NCBI GenBank assembly: GCA_000435075.1
Contig: FR890644.1
Span: forward strand, 42,354-106,353
DNA length: 64,000 bases
Direction of reading: 5' to 3'
Origin: Bacteroides sp. CAG:770
Lineage (GTDB): Bacteria > Bacteroidota > Bacteroidia > Bacteroidales > UBA932
Below, one piece after another: positions 8,345 to 17,372 of this stretch (position 1 is the stretch's first letter; every line of letters starts with the position of its first letter). Under the pieces are notes generated by a model. The model did not search any database. It saw only the letters and a program-made list of their open reading frames with translations, and was not told where the DNA came from. A program made the translations under genes and the position numbers.

Positions 8345-11300
8345 ATGGCTTTTGTACACCTTCACGTCCATACACAATACTCTATCCTTGACGGCCAGTC
8401 TTCCATAGAAAACCTGTTCAACAGGGCGGAAGAGCTTGGCATGCCCGGTCTTGCGATCACGGACCACGGCAACATGTACGGAGTGAAGGAATTCTTCAAG
8501 TTCGCGGCCAAACATCCGAGCGTGAAACCTATCATCGGATGCGAAATCTACGTATCCAAGGGTGACCACAGACTGAAGGAAAAAGGTTATTACCACCTTA
8601 TCCTGCTTGCCAAAAACTATAACGGATACAAGAACCTGATGAAGATTGTCTCCACAGGACACATCGAGGGAATGTATTATAAGCCAAGGGTTTCACATGA
8701 AGTTATCGCCAAGTATCATCAGGACCTGATATGCTCGTCAGCATGTATGGCGGGTGAAATTCCGAGAATGATTCTGGACGGAGACATAGCAGGTGCAGAG
8801 AAAGCGATAGAGTGGCACAAGAGCGTTTTCGGGGACGATTACTATCTGGAGGTCATGCTCCACAAGACCGAAATCCCAGGACTGTCCCTGGAGGTCTATG
8901 AAAAAGAGAAAGAGTACGACGAAGTCATCTTCGACCTCGCCGAGAAGCATGGCGTAAAGGTTATCGCAACAAACGACGCCCACTTCGTAAGAAAGGAGGA
9001 CGGACCGGCTCATGACAGGCTTATCTGCCTGACTACCAATGCCTATATTGATGATGTCGATAGGCTCCGGTACACACAGCAGGAATACCTGAAGAGCGAG
9101 GAGGAGATGGCAGCTTTGTTCCCGGACCATCCGGAAGTCATCTCGAATACTCTGGAAATCTGCGACAAGGTAGAGAGCTATACCATTGACCGAGGCCACG
9201 TGCTTCCGAAATTCCAGATTGATCCTGAGTTCCTCGCTGACATTGACAATCAGCTGGAAAAATACAAGGGTGTCATTGACGCGGGCAGGTGCGACGAAAA
9301 GGGCAACGACCGTGGTGAGGAGTTCCGTCATTCTGTAGCCTTCCTCTGCCATCTGTGCTACAAGGGAGCGAAGGAGCGCTACGGAGACGTTCTGGATGAG
9401 GAAACTTCGGAGCGTCTGGATTTCGAGCTCAAGACCATCTCCAGAATGGGTTTCCCGGACTACTTCCTCATCGTCCAGGACTATATCGCGGCAGCCAGAG
9501 CCCAAGGTATATCTGTCGGTCCGGGACGTGGTTCCGCTGCCGGTTCTGCGGTTGCTTACTGCTTGGGTATCACCAACTTGGACCCTATCAAGTACGACCT
9601 CCTGTTCGAGCGTTTCCTTAATCCGGAGCGTGTGTCAATGCCGGATATTGATGTTGACTTCGATGATGACGGACGTTATCGTGTCATCCAGTATGTGCAG
9701 GACAGATATGGTGTCGATCATGTTTCCCATGTCATCACTTTCGGTACGATGGCGGCAAAGGGCGCCATCAAGGACGTCGCACGAATCAGCAGGCTTCCAC
9801 TGGAAGAGTCCAACAGGCTCACCAAGATGATTCCGGACAAGCCGATTACCATCACGGAAACTTCCGAGGTAGAATTGAAGGAGGACGAAGTGCCGGAGGA
9901 GGGTGACAAAATCATTGAAAAAGACGGAAAGCGTTTCAAGGTCGTAAAGAAGGAGTCCGAGAAGAAGCCGACGCTGAAGAACTGCGTCAAATATGTTCCC
10001 GAGCTGAAGAACGAGCTTGAAAACGGCTCGGAACTGGTGAAGGAAGTTCTGAAATATGCCCTCCAGCTTGAGGGTTGCATCCGCCAGATCGGTATCCATG
10101 CCTGCGCGATGATTATCGGACGAGGCAACCTCACTGACTACATTCCTATCACTCTGGGTATGGATAAGGCTACCAACCAGAAGGTTTGGGTGTCCCAGTA
10201 TGAGGGTTCGTTCATCGAGGACGTAGGTATGCTGAAGATGGACTTCCTCGGCCTCAAGACATTGACAATCATCAAGATATGCCTTGCCGAAGTCAAGAAG
10301 AGATTCGGCATTGACATTGACATCGAAAAAATTCCGATTGACGACCCGAAGGCTTATGAGATTTATTCGAATGGCGATACGAAGAGTGTGTTCCAGTTCG
10401 AGTCCCCGGGTATGATGGAGTGGCTCCAGAAGCTGCATCCGGAGCGTTTCGAGGACCTTATCGCGATGAATGCGCTGTATCGTCCGGGTCCGATGGACTA
10501 CATTCCGTCCTTCGTTGCCAGAAAACGAGGCGACGAGCCGATTACGTATGACCTTCCGGCCATGGAGGAGTTCCTGAAGGAGACCTATGGTGTCACCGTC
10601 TATCAGGAGCAGGTCATGCTTATCTCACAGAAGGTTGCAGGCTTCTCGAAAGGTAAGGCGGACAAACTGCGTAAAGCGATGGGTAAGAAGAAGATAGACA
10701 TTCTTCAGTCGCTTTATGGAGAGTTCATTGAGGGCGGAAAGAAGAACGGCCATCCTGAGGATGTGCTGAAGAAGATTTGGAAAGACTGGGAGAAATTCGC
10801 TTCCTACGCTTTCAACAAATCCCATGCGACGTGCTATGCCTGGGTAAGTTACCAGACAGGCTGGCTGAAGGCCCACTACCCGTCCGAGTTCCAGGCTGCC
10901 AACTTGAGTATCAACAAGAGCAACATGACTGAGATTCAGGCCATTATGGCGGACTGCAAGAAGCACCATATTAGGGTTCTGAATCCGGATGTGAATGAGA
11001 GTGAATCCAATTTCACCGTCAACAAGAACGGAGATATCCGCTTCGGTATGGGCGGAATGAAGGGTTTCGGTGCCAATATCGTGGATGCCATCGTCAAGGA
11101 GCGTGAGGAAAGGGGCCTGTTCGCGGACGTTTATGATTTCTGTGTCAGAATGTGCGGAATCGTGAACAGAAAGGCCATGGAATCATTGATTTACGCCGGC
11201 GCGTTCGACTCCTTCGGCATTGACAGGAACCAGTACTTCATTAACGGAAGAAGCGGTCTTCCTTTCCTCGATGACATCATGAATTATGCTTCTGTGACCG

Positions 11301-12091
11301 TGCAGAATGCAGAGGATGATGCGGCCTCGCTTTTCGGTGATGCTGAGGAACTTAAGATAGAGAAACCAGAGCCGCCGGCATTGACCGTGGAGCCGGATAT
11401 CCTGGAGACTCTCCAGAAGGAAAAGGAAATCGTGGGCATGTACCTGTCCGACCATCCTCTGAAGAAATTCGAGTTCGAACTTGATACTTTCACCTCATGC
11501 AAACTGTCTGAGGTTGACGACATTATCGCTGAGTGCAACAAGACCAAAACCATGAGGAAACTGAATCTTGCGGGACTCATCACCTCGGTGGAGACCAAGC
11601 AATCCAAGACAGGACGTCCTTACGCCAAAATCATCGTGGAGGACTTCAGCGGTTCCAGGGATTTCGTGTTCTTCGGCAAGGAATACGAGAATTATCTCGA
11701 GTATCTGAAGGACCATACCACGATTTTCATCGAAGGTACTGTCAAGGAGGCCTGGTTCGGCAAAGATGACCCGAACAAGCCTGCAAATGTCCCTTACAAG
11801 TTCAGAATCAATAAGATGTCCCTGCTCGGCAATATCGCCGATTCTCTGATTGACGGCTTCTCGATAGAGGTGCCTGACCATGTCCTGAGCCCCGATTTCA
11901 GAAAGAAGCTGAAGAGCGTGCTCAAGACGCACAAGGGAACAATTCCGCTTTCAATGTATGTGAGCGACCACAAGACCGAATATGGCGTCGATTTCATCGC
12001 CCGCAAGTACCCTGTCAATGTCTCAGCCGATTTCATCGCGGACCTGCGGGACCTCGGGCTCAGGCACAAGGTAACATTGAAAAACACCTAG
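8345..12091 (+). CDS. dnaE: DNA polymerase III alpha subunit
   Basis: 1248 residues, full length for DnaE. The N-terminal PHP domain opens with FVHLHVHTQYS and contains AITDHGNMYGV. The polymerase palm carries the catalytic PDIDVDF motif (about residues 433-439) preceded by GPGRGSAAGS. A helix-hairpin region follows and an OB-fold sits near 1070-1150. Catalyses replicative DNA synthesis. A charged lineage-type insert (about residues 510-560, rich in K and E) interrupts the palm/thumb area. The gene is unusually dense in the window-wide word CATTGAC/GTCAATG, with ten copies including three within 62 bp at 10260-10321. It is transcribed alone; the next gene converges on it. Confidence 0.97.
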   Translation: MAFVHLHVHTQYSILDGQSSIENLFNRAEELGMPGLAITDHGNMYGVKEFFKFAAKHPSVKPIIGCEIYVSKGDHRLKEKGYYHLILLAKNYNGYKNLMKIVSTGHIEGMYYKPRVSHEVIAKYHQDLICSSACMAGEIPRMILDGDIAGAEKAIEWHKSVFGDDYYLEVMLHKTEIPGLSLEVYEKEKEYDEVIFDLAEKHGVKVIATNDAHFVRKEDGPAHDRLICLTTNAYIDDVDRLRYTQQEYLKSEEEMAALFPDHPEVISNTLEICDKVESYTIDRGHVLPKFQIDPEFLADIDNQLEKYKGVIDAGRCDEKGNDRGEEFRHSVAFLCHLCYKGAKERYGDVLDEETSERLDFELKTISRMGFPDYFLIVQDYIAAARAQGISVGPGRGSAAGSAVAYCLGITNLDPIKYDLLFERFLNPERVSMPDIDVDFDDDGRYRVIQYVQDRYGVDHVSHVITFGTMAAKGAIKDVARISRLPLEESNRLTKMIPDKPITITETSEVELKEDEVPEEGDKIIEKDGKRFKVVKKESEKKPTLKNCVKYVPELKNELENGSELVKEVLKYALQLEGCIRQIGIHACAMIIGRGNLTDYIPITLGMDKATNQKVWVSQYEGSFIEDVGMLKMDFLGLKTLTIIKICLAEVKKRFGIDIDIEKIPIDDPKAYEIYSNGDTKSVFQFESPGMMEWLQKLHPERFEDLIAMNALYRPGPMDYIPSFVARKRGDEPITYDLPAMEEFLKETYGVTVYQEQVMLISQKVAGFSKGKADKLRKAMGKKKIDILQSLYGEFIEGGKKNGHPEDVLKKIWKDWEKFASYAFNKSHATCYAWVSYQTGWLKAHYPSEFQAANLSINKSNMTEIQAIMADCKKHHIRVLNPDVNESESNFTVNKNGDIRFGMGGMKGFGANIVDAIVKEREERGLFADVYDFCVRMCGIVNRKAMESLIYAGAFDSFGIDRNQYFINGRSGLPFLDDIMNYASVTVQNAEDDAASLFGDAEELKIEKPEPPALTVEPDILETLQKEKEIVGMYLSDHPLKKFEFELDTFTSCKLSEVDDIIAECNKTKTMRKLNLAGLITSVETKQSKTGRPYAKIIVEDFSGSRDFVFFGKEYENYLEYLKDHTTIFIEGTVKEAWFGKDDPNKPANVPYKFRINKMSLLGNIADSLIDGFSIEVPDHVLSPDFRKKLKSVLKTHKGTIPLSMYVSDHKTEYGVDFIARKYPVNVSADFIADLRDLGLRHKVTLKNT
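10260..10321. repeat. dense cluster of the CATTGAC word (three copies, two overlapping)
   Basis: CATTGAC occurs at 10260-10266, 10309-10315 and 10315-10321, the last two sharing a base. The first lies in frame as x-CA-TTG-AC (Thr-Leu-Thr) and the other two as C-ATT-GAC (Ile-Asp), so the word is kept in different frames of one gene. This is a representative cluster of a word found about 120 times in the window. A similar overlapping pair lies in mfd at 31566-31578. Confidence 0.7.
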
Positions 12092-12115
12092 ACAGAATTT
12101 GTCAATGCCGGAGTA

Positions 12116-13414
12116 TCAGTCAGTTACGGCTCCGGCGACGATATTGGCAAGTACGGCGCGAAGCCTTCCGACGCTGCCCTTATCCTCAGGATGCACCCTA
12201 TGGGCCAGGATTATCAATGCAGTGCGGCTGTCCAGGTCCATCGTGACGGACGTGCCGGTGTAGCCCGTATGGCAAATCGTATTTTCTCTGCTGAAAAGGT
12301 CGCCCCGCGGGCCTGAATGGGAACTGTTGTGGTCCCAGCCAAGTGCCCGTCCGACTTTCGGATCAATGTCAGCAGGTACGGAGCTCATCAGTTTCACGGT
12401 CGCCGGAGACAGTATCCTGACACCATTGAACTCTCCCCCATTCATGATGGCCGCGCAGATTACACTCATATCCGTCGCGTCGGAAAAAATGCCCGCATTA
12501 CCTGAGTTTCCTGAATTTATCAGCCTGGCCAGAGGGTCATGAACCATTCCCAGAAGCGGTTTGCCGTCCGCCTGCACCTCCGTAGGAGCACATAATCCCT
12601 TCAGTTCATCATAAGAGACACCATAAGCGTCTTTCCCTTCAGAAATGAAGTCCAGGTCCATATAGTGGGTATGGCACAATCCAAGTGGCCTGAAAATATG
12701 ATTCAAGGCATAGTCGCAAAGCCTCTCCCCTGTCACCTTCTCCAGAATGGCCTGAAGCGTCACGAAATTCAGGCAACTGTACATAAAATCCGTTCCCGGC
12801 CTGAAGTTTCTGCCGGACTCGCGTGCAATAAACCTCACAAGTGAATCAGGAGAATCCTGCCCGTATTTTTCAATGTAAGACGACACACTTATGTACGGGT
12901 CAATGCCGGAGGAGTGGGTCAGGAGGTGTTCTATGGTTATATCCTCCTTTTCATCATCCGCTGAGCCGGCAGGTTTCCAGCCGCGAAATCCAGGAATGTA
13001 CCTGTCCACATTGTCATGAAGCCTGACTTTGCCTTCTTCTATCAGTTGCATGAAAGCCAATGTGGTACCGACGCATTTGCTGCAGGACGCAAGGTCAAAC
13101 ATGACGTCACGGGTCATCCTGGCAGTGTCAGGAACGACAGATTTGTTTCCGAAGGCCTTGAGATACACTATCTTGTCCTCCCTGACCACCGAAACTACCG
13201 CCCCGGGAATTATATGATTCCCGATGGCATCCCACACGGCACTGTCAATGAGATGCAATCTGGACTCGTCCATTCCCATTGACCTTGGCGACACTTCTTC
13301 GATAGGAGCCTTTCCGCCAAACGGCTCCGCCTGCTTTTTCCTCCCTTCGGCATTGACAGAAAATGCTACAGCCGCCATTACGGCAACCGTAGCATATTTT
13401 ACGATACTTCTCAT
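12116..13414 (-). CDS. secreted serine hydrolase of the beta-lactamase/PBP4* family
   Basis: 432 residues. A signal peptide covers about 1-22 (VAFSVNA-EG). The class C beta-lactamase-type fold shows the SxxK catalytic motif Ser110-Cys-Ser-Lys113, a Tyr-Ser motif near 210 (FMYSCLNF) and a C-terminal H-T-G (CHTGYTGTS) in the KTG position. Members hydrolyse peptidoglycan peptides, esters or D-amino-acid peptides; the substrate cannot be read here. It lies convergent to dnaE with only 24 bp between stops and no obvious terminator. It is followed upstream by an EEP-family gene on the same strand, 45 bp away. Confidence 0.88.
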   Translation of the reverse strand: MRSIVKYATVAVMAAVAFSVNAEGRKKQAEPFGGKAPIEEVSPRSMGMDESRLHLIDSAVWDAIGNHIIPGAVVSVVREDKIVYLKAFGNKSVVPDTARMTRDVMFDLASCSKCVGTTLAFMQLIEEGKVRLHDNVDRYIPGFRGWKPAGSADDEKEDITIEHLLTHSSGIDPYISVSSYIEKYGQDSPDSLVRFIARESGRNFRPGTDFMYSCLNFVTLQAILEKVTGERLCDYALNHIFRPLGLCHTHYMDLDFISEGKDAYGVSYDELKGLCAPTEVQADGKPLLGMVHDPLARLINSGNSGNAGIFSDATDMSVICAAIMNGGEFNGVRILSPATVKLMSSVPADIDPKVGRALGWDHNSSHSGPRGDLFSRENTICHTGYTGTSVTMDLDSRTALIILAHRVHPEDKGSVGRLRAVLANIVAGAVTD

Positions 13415-13459
13415 ATCTTAAACATTGTATTTCACATAGTTACAGAATGCGCGCAACTC

Positions 13460-14302
13460 TTAGAAAACCAATACCGCCTTTACCGGGAAATGGTCCGAAA
13501 TGAATGTCCTTTCCATATAAGGCTTCCTCACTACCTCGAACACCGGAGCAGCGCTGAATCCGGAATAATAGATATAGTCAATGGTAGCCTTCGATTTTCC
13601 CCATCCGTTGTAAGTGTAGTCCTTATCGGTCTTGACAGCAGATTCACGGGCACTTGTCATCATTGAATTAAGACCTTCAAGCACAGGATCAGTGGGCTCG
13701 ACATTGAAGTCTCCCGTCAGAATCATAGGATATCCCTCCTTGTTCATTTCCTTTATCTTATTGACAATGAGCTCAAGACCTTTTCTCTGGGCCTCGCGTC
13801 CGACATGGTCAAGATGGGTATTGACATAGTAGAATTTCCTACCGTTCTTCTTGTCTTTCATGAGGGTCCATGTGGCAGTCCTCACACAGGCCGCGTCCCA
13901 TCCTTTGGACGGCTTGTCCGGAGTCTCTGAAAGCCAGTAAGTTCCCCATTTCAGAAGCTGAACGGTCTTCGTGTTGTAGAAGATGGACATATGCTCTCCC
14001 TTGTGCTTTCCGTCCTCACGTCCCACTCCGACGCACTTGTATCCTTGGCAGTACTCGTCCATATATCTGACCTGATAATCAAAGGCTTCCTGCAGGCCGA
14101 ACACGTCTGGCTTCTGGTCGTCGATCATCAATGCGGATGCCGGATACCTGTATTCCCATGAGTTCGTGCCGTCTTTCGCCTCGCCCATTCTTATATTGTA
14201 GGAAATGACTGTTATTTCATCGGGAGTGTCGCCTGCTGCGCGTGCGGCAGGAATGAATGTCAATGCAAAAGCAATGATTGCAAGGATGTTTCTGATTTTC
14301 AT
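13460..14302 (-). CDS. secreted endonuclease/exonuclease/phosphatase-family enzyme
   Basis: 280 residues with a signal peptide (about 1-22, ARA-AG). Family hallmarks are visible in order: ISYNIRMG near 33, QKPDVFGLQEAF near 62 (metal-binding Glu), NTHLDHVGREAQ near 160, TGDFNVEPTD near 195 and the C-terminal SDHFPVKAVL. This metal-dependent fold cleaves phosphodiesters or phosphomonoesters; in Bacteroidales secreted members of this size are often annotated as nucleases or phosphatases without proof. A TAATTTTG -7 box lies just upstream. Confidence 0.88.
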   Translation of the reverse strand: MKIRNILAIIAFALTFIPAARAAGDTPDEITVISYNIRMGEAKDGTNSWEYRYPASALMIDDQKPDVFGLQEAFDYQVRYMDEYCQGYKCVGVGREDGKHKGEHMSIFYNTKTVQLLKWGTYWLSETPDKPSKGWDAACVRTATWTLMKDKKNGRKFYYVNTHLDHVGREAQRKGLELIVNKIKEMNKEGYPMILTGDFNVEPTDPVLEGLNSMMTSARESAVKTDKDYTYNGWGKSKATIDYIYYSGFSAAPVFEVVRKPYMERTFISDHFPVKAVLVF

Positions 14303-14319
14303 GATTTCGTTGGTTTTTA

Positions 14320-14327
14320 CAAAATTA
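14320..14327 (-). promoter_or_regulatory. putative -7 box of the EEP-family gene
   Basis: Minus-strand TAATTTTG fits TAnnTTTG, 18 bp before the ATG of the 13460-14302 gene. Confidence 0.45.
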
Positions 14328-14434
14328 GGACTTTTTGGCGGTTATGACAACAACTCATTTCCATATATCTCCGCAAATGGTCGGTTTTTTATTACGGGTA
14401 CGCCTCTGATAAACAGTATCTGAAAATAAAATAT

Positions 14435-14442
14435 TATTTTTG
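14435..14442 (+). promoter_or_regulatory. putative -7 box of the ThiL-like gene
   Basis: TATTTTTG fits TAnnTTTG, 25 bp before the ATG at 14467; divergent from the promoter at 14320. Confidence 0.45.
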
Positions 14443-14466
14443 TGGATTTCAAACGGATTCTAACTC

Positions 14467-15483
14467 ATGGAAAAGAAAAATTTCAGTGATATCGGCAAGG
14501 TGGAAGCGATAAGGCAACTTTTCGAGGTTTCCCCTTTTAAACAAAAAGATGGTACTGCATTTCTTAGCGGAGAAAAAGGAGGGATTGTAAGAACAGCCTC
14601 TCGTCTCTGGCTTGAAGGCATTGACTTCGATCTTACTTATTTTCCTCTGAAGCATCTCGGATACAAGTGTGTGGTCGGAACAGTGGGTGAACTTTATGCT
14701 TCGCTCGCAAGACCTCAGTCAATTTCCGTCAGACTTGGCATTTCTGCCAAACTTGACCTTCCTCAGGTGACGGAATTATGGAACGGCATCTGTGCAGCAG
14801 CGGAAGAGCATCATATCAGTAGAGCCGATTTAGACCTGATTCCATCACGTAACGGATTGACAATCAGTATAGTAGTTACCGGTTTGACTTCTCCTGAAGT
14901 CTCTGAGAATCGAAAATCCGCGAACAGCAAGGACCTTATATGTATTTCCGGAAATGTCGGAGGGGCATTTTTGGGCATGAGTCTGCTTGAGGCGGAAAAA
15001 CGCAAGTTCGAAAAGGCGGGCGACTTGACCGGAACTCCTGACATTGAAAAATACAAGATGCTGGTCGGTGCTTATCTGAAACCTGAGATCAATCCTGACA
15101 TTGTCAGTGAACTTTCAGATTCGGACATAATTCCTTCTTATGGATATCTCGCAGACAGGGGACTTGCGGACATGGCAAAGAGGCTGAACCGCGACAGCGG
15201 CCTGGGCGTGAAACTTTATTCCAACCAGATTCCTTTCGAGGGCAATTCCTTCGAGGCAGGAAAGAAACTTAACATTGACCCTGTTGCTGCCGCAATGAAC
15301 GGCGGTGATGATTTCCGTATCGTCTATGTCGTGCCGATTTCGAAGTATGAGACTTTCCGTCACGATTTTCAGACTTTCTCTATCATCGGCCATTTGGCAA
15401 AGCCTGAGGTCGGCACTGTCGTCGTGACTCCGGAGGGAGCCGAACTTCCTCTCCATGCGCAGGGCTGGAAAGAAAATGAATAA
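14467..15483 (+). CDS. AIR-synthase/ThiL-like protein with degenerate active site
   Basis: 338 residues with the overall layout of thiamine-monophosphate kinase: a PurM-like N-terminal half with LEGIDFDLTYFPLKHLGYK, matching the VEGvHF..p..lGyKa region, and a C-terminal half ending NGGDDFRIVYVVP, matching the GGEDYELL region. However, the magnesium-binding aspartates are missing: the GIGDDAA position reads KQKDGTAF, the TDxLVEG position reads TASRLWLEG, the NLSDLAAMGA position reads TVGELYASLA, and no GGDT is seen. It may be a non-catalytic paralogue or act on another substrate. Read alone it should not be called thiL with confidence. Confidence 0.65.
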   Translation: MEKKNFSDIGKVEAIRQLFEVSPFKQKDGTAFLSGEKGGIVRTASRLWLEGIDFDLTYFPLKHLGYKCVVGTVGELYASLARPQSISVRLGISAKLDLPQVTELWNGICAAAEEHHISRADLDLIPSRNGLTISIVVTGLTSPEVSENRKSANSKDLICISGNVGGAFLGMSLLEAEKRKFEKAGDLTGTPDIEKYKMLVGAYLKPEINPDIVSELSDSDIIPSYGYLADRGLADMAKRLNRDSGLGVKLYSNQIPFEGNSFEAGKKLNIDPVAAAMNGGDDFRIVYVVPISKYETFRHDFQTFSIIGHLAKPEVGTVVVTPEGAELPLHAQGWKENE

Positions 15484-15489
15484 ATGATT

Positions 15490-15513
15490 CAAGTTTCGCA
15501 CTTGCGAAACTTG
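15490..15513. repeat. perfect 11-bp inverted repeat (hairpin) between genes
   Basis: CAAGTTTCGCA and TGCGAAACTTG face each other across only two bases (CT), directly after the ThiL-like stop. No T-run follows, so it is not a classical terminator. A similar hairpin is at 39076-39093, and a related palindrome is at 50761-50808. Confidence 0.6.
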
Positions 15514-15537
15514 AGCAACTAATAAATAAAACCGAAC

Positions 15538-15636
15538 ATGAAAATCTTTTCAATTGTCATCATGGCAGCCGCCATGGTCTTCATGCCAGTTGACGCTTCC
15601 GCACAGAAGCTGGGCTACAAACTTGCTAAACAGTAG
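15538..15636 (+). CDS. 32-residue secreted peptide ORF, possibly an OmpH/Skp remnant
   Basis: ATG at 15538 opens MKIFSIVIMAAAMVFMPVDA followed by SAQKLGYKLAKQ and a TAG stop. It is a textbook signal peptide with a cleavage site after SA, leaving about ten residues, KLGYKLAKQ-like and basic. The start of the mature part resembles the AQK-x-GY beginning of OmpH/Skp chaperones, so it may be a truncated relic. Alternatively it is a real micro-protein: it lies between a hairpin and a strong terminator, as an independent small transcript would. No evidence of translation beyond the reading frame. Confidence 0.4.
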   Translation: MKIFSIVIMAAAMVFMPVDASAQKLGYKLAKQ

Positions 15637-15651
15637 TTTGACGGACATATT

Positions 15652-15693
15652 AAAAAATCCCCGGAGTATTCTGATGTACTTCGGGGATTTTTT
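15652..15693. terminator. bidirectional rho-independent terminator
   Basis: AAAAAATCCCCG and CGGGGATTTTTT arms with an internal AGTA/TACT extension and short loop, flanked by A- and T-runs. It serves both the small ORF (plus) and glyS (minus). Confidence 0.85.
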
Positions 15694-15714
15694 ATGACGT
15701 TGTTTCAGGCGATT

Positions 15715-17259
15715 TTAGCCGTCGATTCCTCTGAGAAGGTTAGACATGTTGACCTTCTTGTCGATCATGGCACGGAGCTCTGAAATAGGCACTCTGACCT
15801 GTTCCATGGTGTCACGGTCACGGACTGTAACGCAATGATCCTTGAGAGAATCGTGATCGACAGTTACGCAGAACGGAGTACCGATGGCATCCTGACGACG
15901 ATATCTCTTTCCGATACTGTCTTTCTCATCGTACTGATAGTTGAAATCGTATCTGATTTCCTTGACAACTTCCTGTGCGAGTTCAGGGAGACCATCTTTC
16001 TTCAGAAGAGGAAGAATGGCAACCTTGACAGGAGCAAGCGGAGCCGGAATGCTGAGGACTACACGTGACTCACCGTTCTCAAGTTCCTCTACCTTATAAG
16101 AGTGTGAAAGTACAGCGAGGAACATACGGTCAACACCGATAGATGTCTCTACGCAATACGGAGTATAGCTTTCGCCCGTTTCAGGATCGAAGTACTGGAT
16201 CTTCTTTCCGGAAAGTTTCGCATGATTCGAAAGGTCGAAGTCAGTTCTTGAATGAATACCCTCGAGTTCCTTGAAACCGAATGGGAAATTGAACTCGATA
16301 TCGGTAGCGGCATTGGCATAGTGGGCAAGTTTCTCATGGTCGTGGAAACGATAGTTCTCAGCTCCCATACCGAGGTTCACATGCCACTTCAAACGGGTTT
16401 CCTTCCAATATTTGAAGAACTCCATTTCAGTTCCAGGCTTGCAGAAGAATTCCATCTCCATCTGCTCGAACTCTCTCATACGGAAGATGAACTGACGTGC
16501 GACAATCTCATTCCTGAATGCCTTTCCGATCTGCGCGATACCGAAAGGTATCTTGTTGCGGCCGGTCTTCTGGACATTAAGATACTCGACGAAGATACCC
16601 TGTGCCGTCTCCGGACGAAGATAGATCTTTTCATCAGCCTCTCCGGTGTTGCTGATCTGGGTGCTGAACATCAAGTTGAACTGACGTACATCTGTCCAGT
16701 TTGCTGTACCTGAGATAGGACAAACAATACCGCAATCGAGTATTATCTGCTTATATTCCTTAAGGTCATTGGCCTGCTCGGCTGCAACGTATCTTGAGTG
16801 TACAGCCTCGTATTTGGCCTTCTCGCGGAGCACGTTAGGGTTTGTCTCGCGGAACTTCTCCTCGTCGAAATTCTCACCGAACTTCTTGCGGCCCTTGGCA
16901 ACTTCCTTCTCTATTTTCTCTTCGATTTTGCCGAGATAATCCTCGATAAGGTTGTCTGCACGATATCTTTTCTTGGAATCCTTATTGTCGATAAGAGGAT
17001 CGTTGAACGCAGCTACATGGCCTGATGCAACCCAAACCTTAGGATGCATGAAGATGCAAGAGTCAATGCCGACAACATTCTCGTGAAGGCGGGTCATAGC
17101 CTCCCACCAATATCTCTTGATGTTGTTCTTAAGTTCTACGCCCATCTGACCGTAATCATAAACGGCAGCCAGTCCATCATAGATTTCGCTTGAAGGAAAA
17201 ATGAAACCATATTCCTTGCAGTGCGCAACTAGGACTTTGAAAAGTTCATCCTGTGTCAT
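15715..17259 (-). CDS. glyS: glycyl-tRNA synthetase (single-chain, class II)
   Basis: 514 residues, the alpha2 (eukaryote/archaea-like) form used by Bacteroidota instead of the alpha2beta2 enzyme. Class II motifs are visible: motif 2-like FRNEIVARQFIFRMREFEQMEMEFF (Arg pair around residue 225-235) and motif 3 region GVDRMFLAVL near 370. An anticodon-binding domain follows at about 400-500 (APVKVAILPLLKK). It charges tRNA-Gly in the cytoplasm. Last gene of the minus-strand run sufS-sufE-sufT-folK-glyS, separated from folK by 113 bp. Confidence 0.96.
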   Translation of the reverse strand: MTQDELFKVLVAHCKEYGFIFPSSEIYDGLAAVYDYGQMGVELKNNIKRYWWEAMTRLHENVVGIDSCIFMHPKVWVASGHVAAFNDPLIDNKDSKKRYRADNLIEDYLGKIEEKIEKEVAKGRKKFGENFDEEKFRETNPNVLREKAKYEAVHSRYVAAEQANDLKEYKQIILDCGIVCPISGTANWTDVRQFNLMFSTQISNTGEADEKIYLRPETAQGIFVEYLNVQKTGRNKIPFGIAQIGKAFRNEIVARQFIFRMREFEQMEMEFFCKPGTEMEFFKYWKETRLKWHVNLGMGAENYRFHDHEKLAHYANAATDIEFNFPFGFKELEGIHSRTDFDLSNHAKLSGKKIQYFDPETGESYTPYCVETSIGVDRMFLAVLSHSYKVEELENGESRVVLSIPAPLAPVKVAILPLLKKDGLPELAQEVVKEIRYDFNYQYDEKDSIGKRYRRQDAIGTPFCVTVDHDSLKDHCVTVRDRDTMEQVRVPISELRAMIDKKVNMSNLLRGIDG

Positions 17260-17292
17260 AACAGATATATTATTTAATTAATAATCAATTGG

Positions 17293-17313
17293 AATGCCCC
17301 TGTTACGGGCATT
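17293..17313. terminator. weak hairpin between folK and glyS
   Basis: AATGCCC and GGGCATT form a 7-bp stem. The T-run lies on the plus side (ATTTTTG), so its use on the minus-strand transcript is uncertain. Confidence 0.35.
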
Positions 17314-17372
17314 TTTGTTCTTCACGTGCAAAACGCAAATTTACGCATTTGTTTTCAAATACCGCAGAGTAA

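Noticed and set aside
9635..10438. Long minus-strand open frames inside dnaE, mfd (30953-32527) and other genes
   Set aside because: They are antisense shadows of well-supported genes, with no domain signature of their own.
14467..15483. Naming this gene thiL outright
   Set aside because: All catalytic acidic motifs are altered; only the fold-level similarity is supported.
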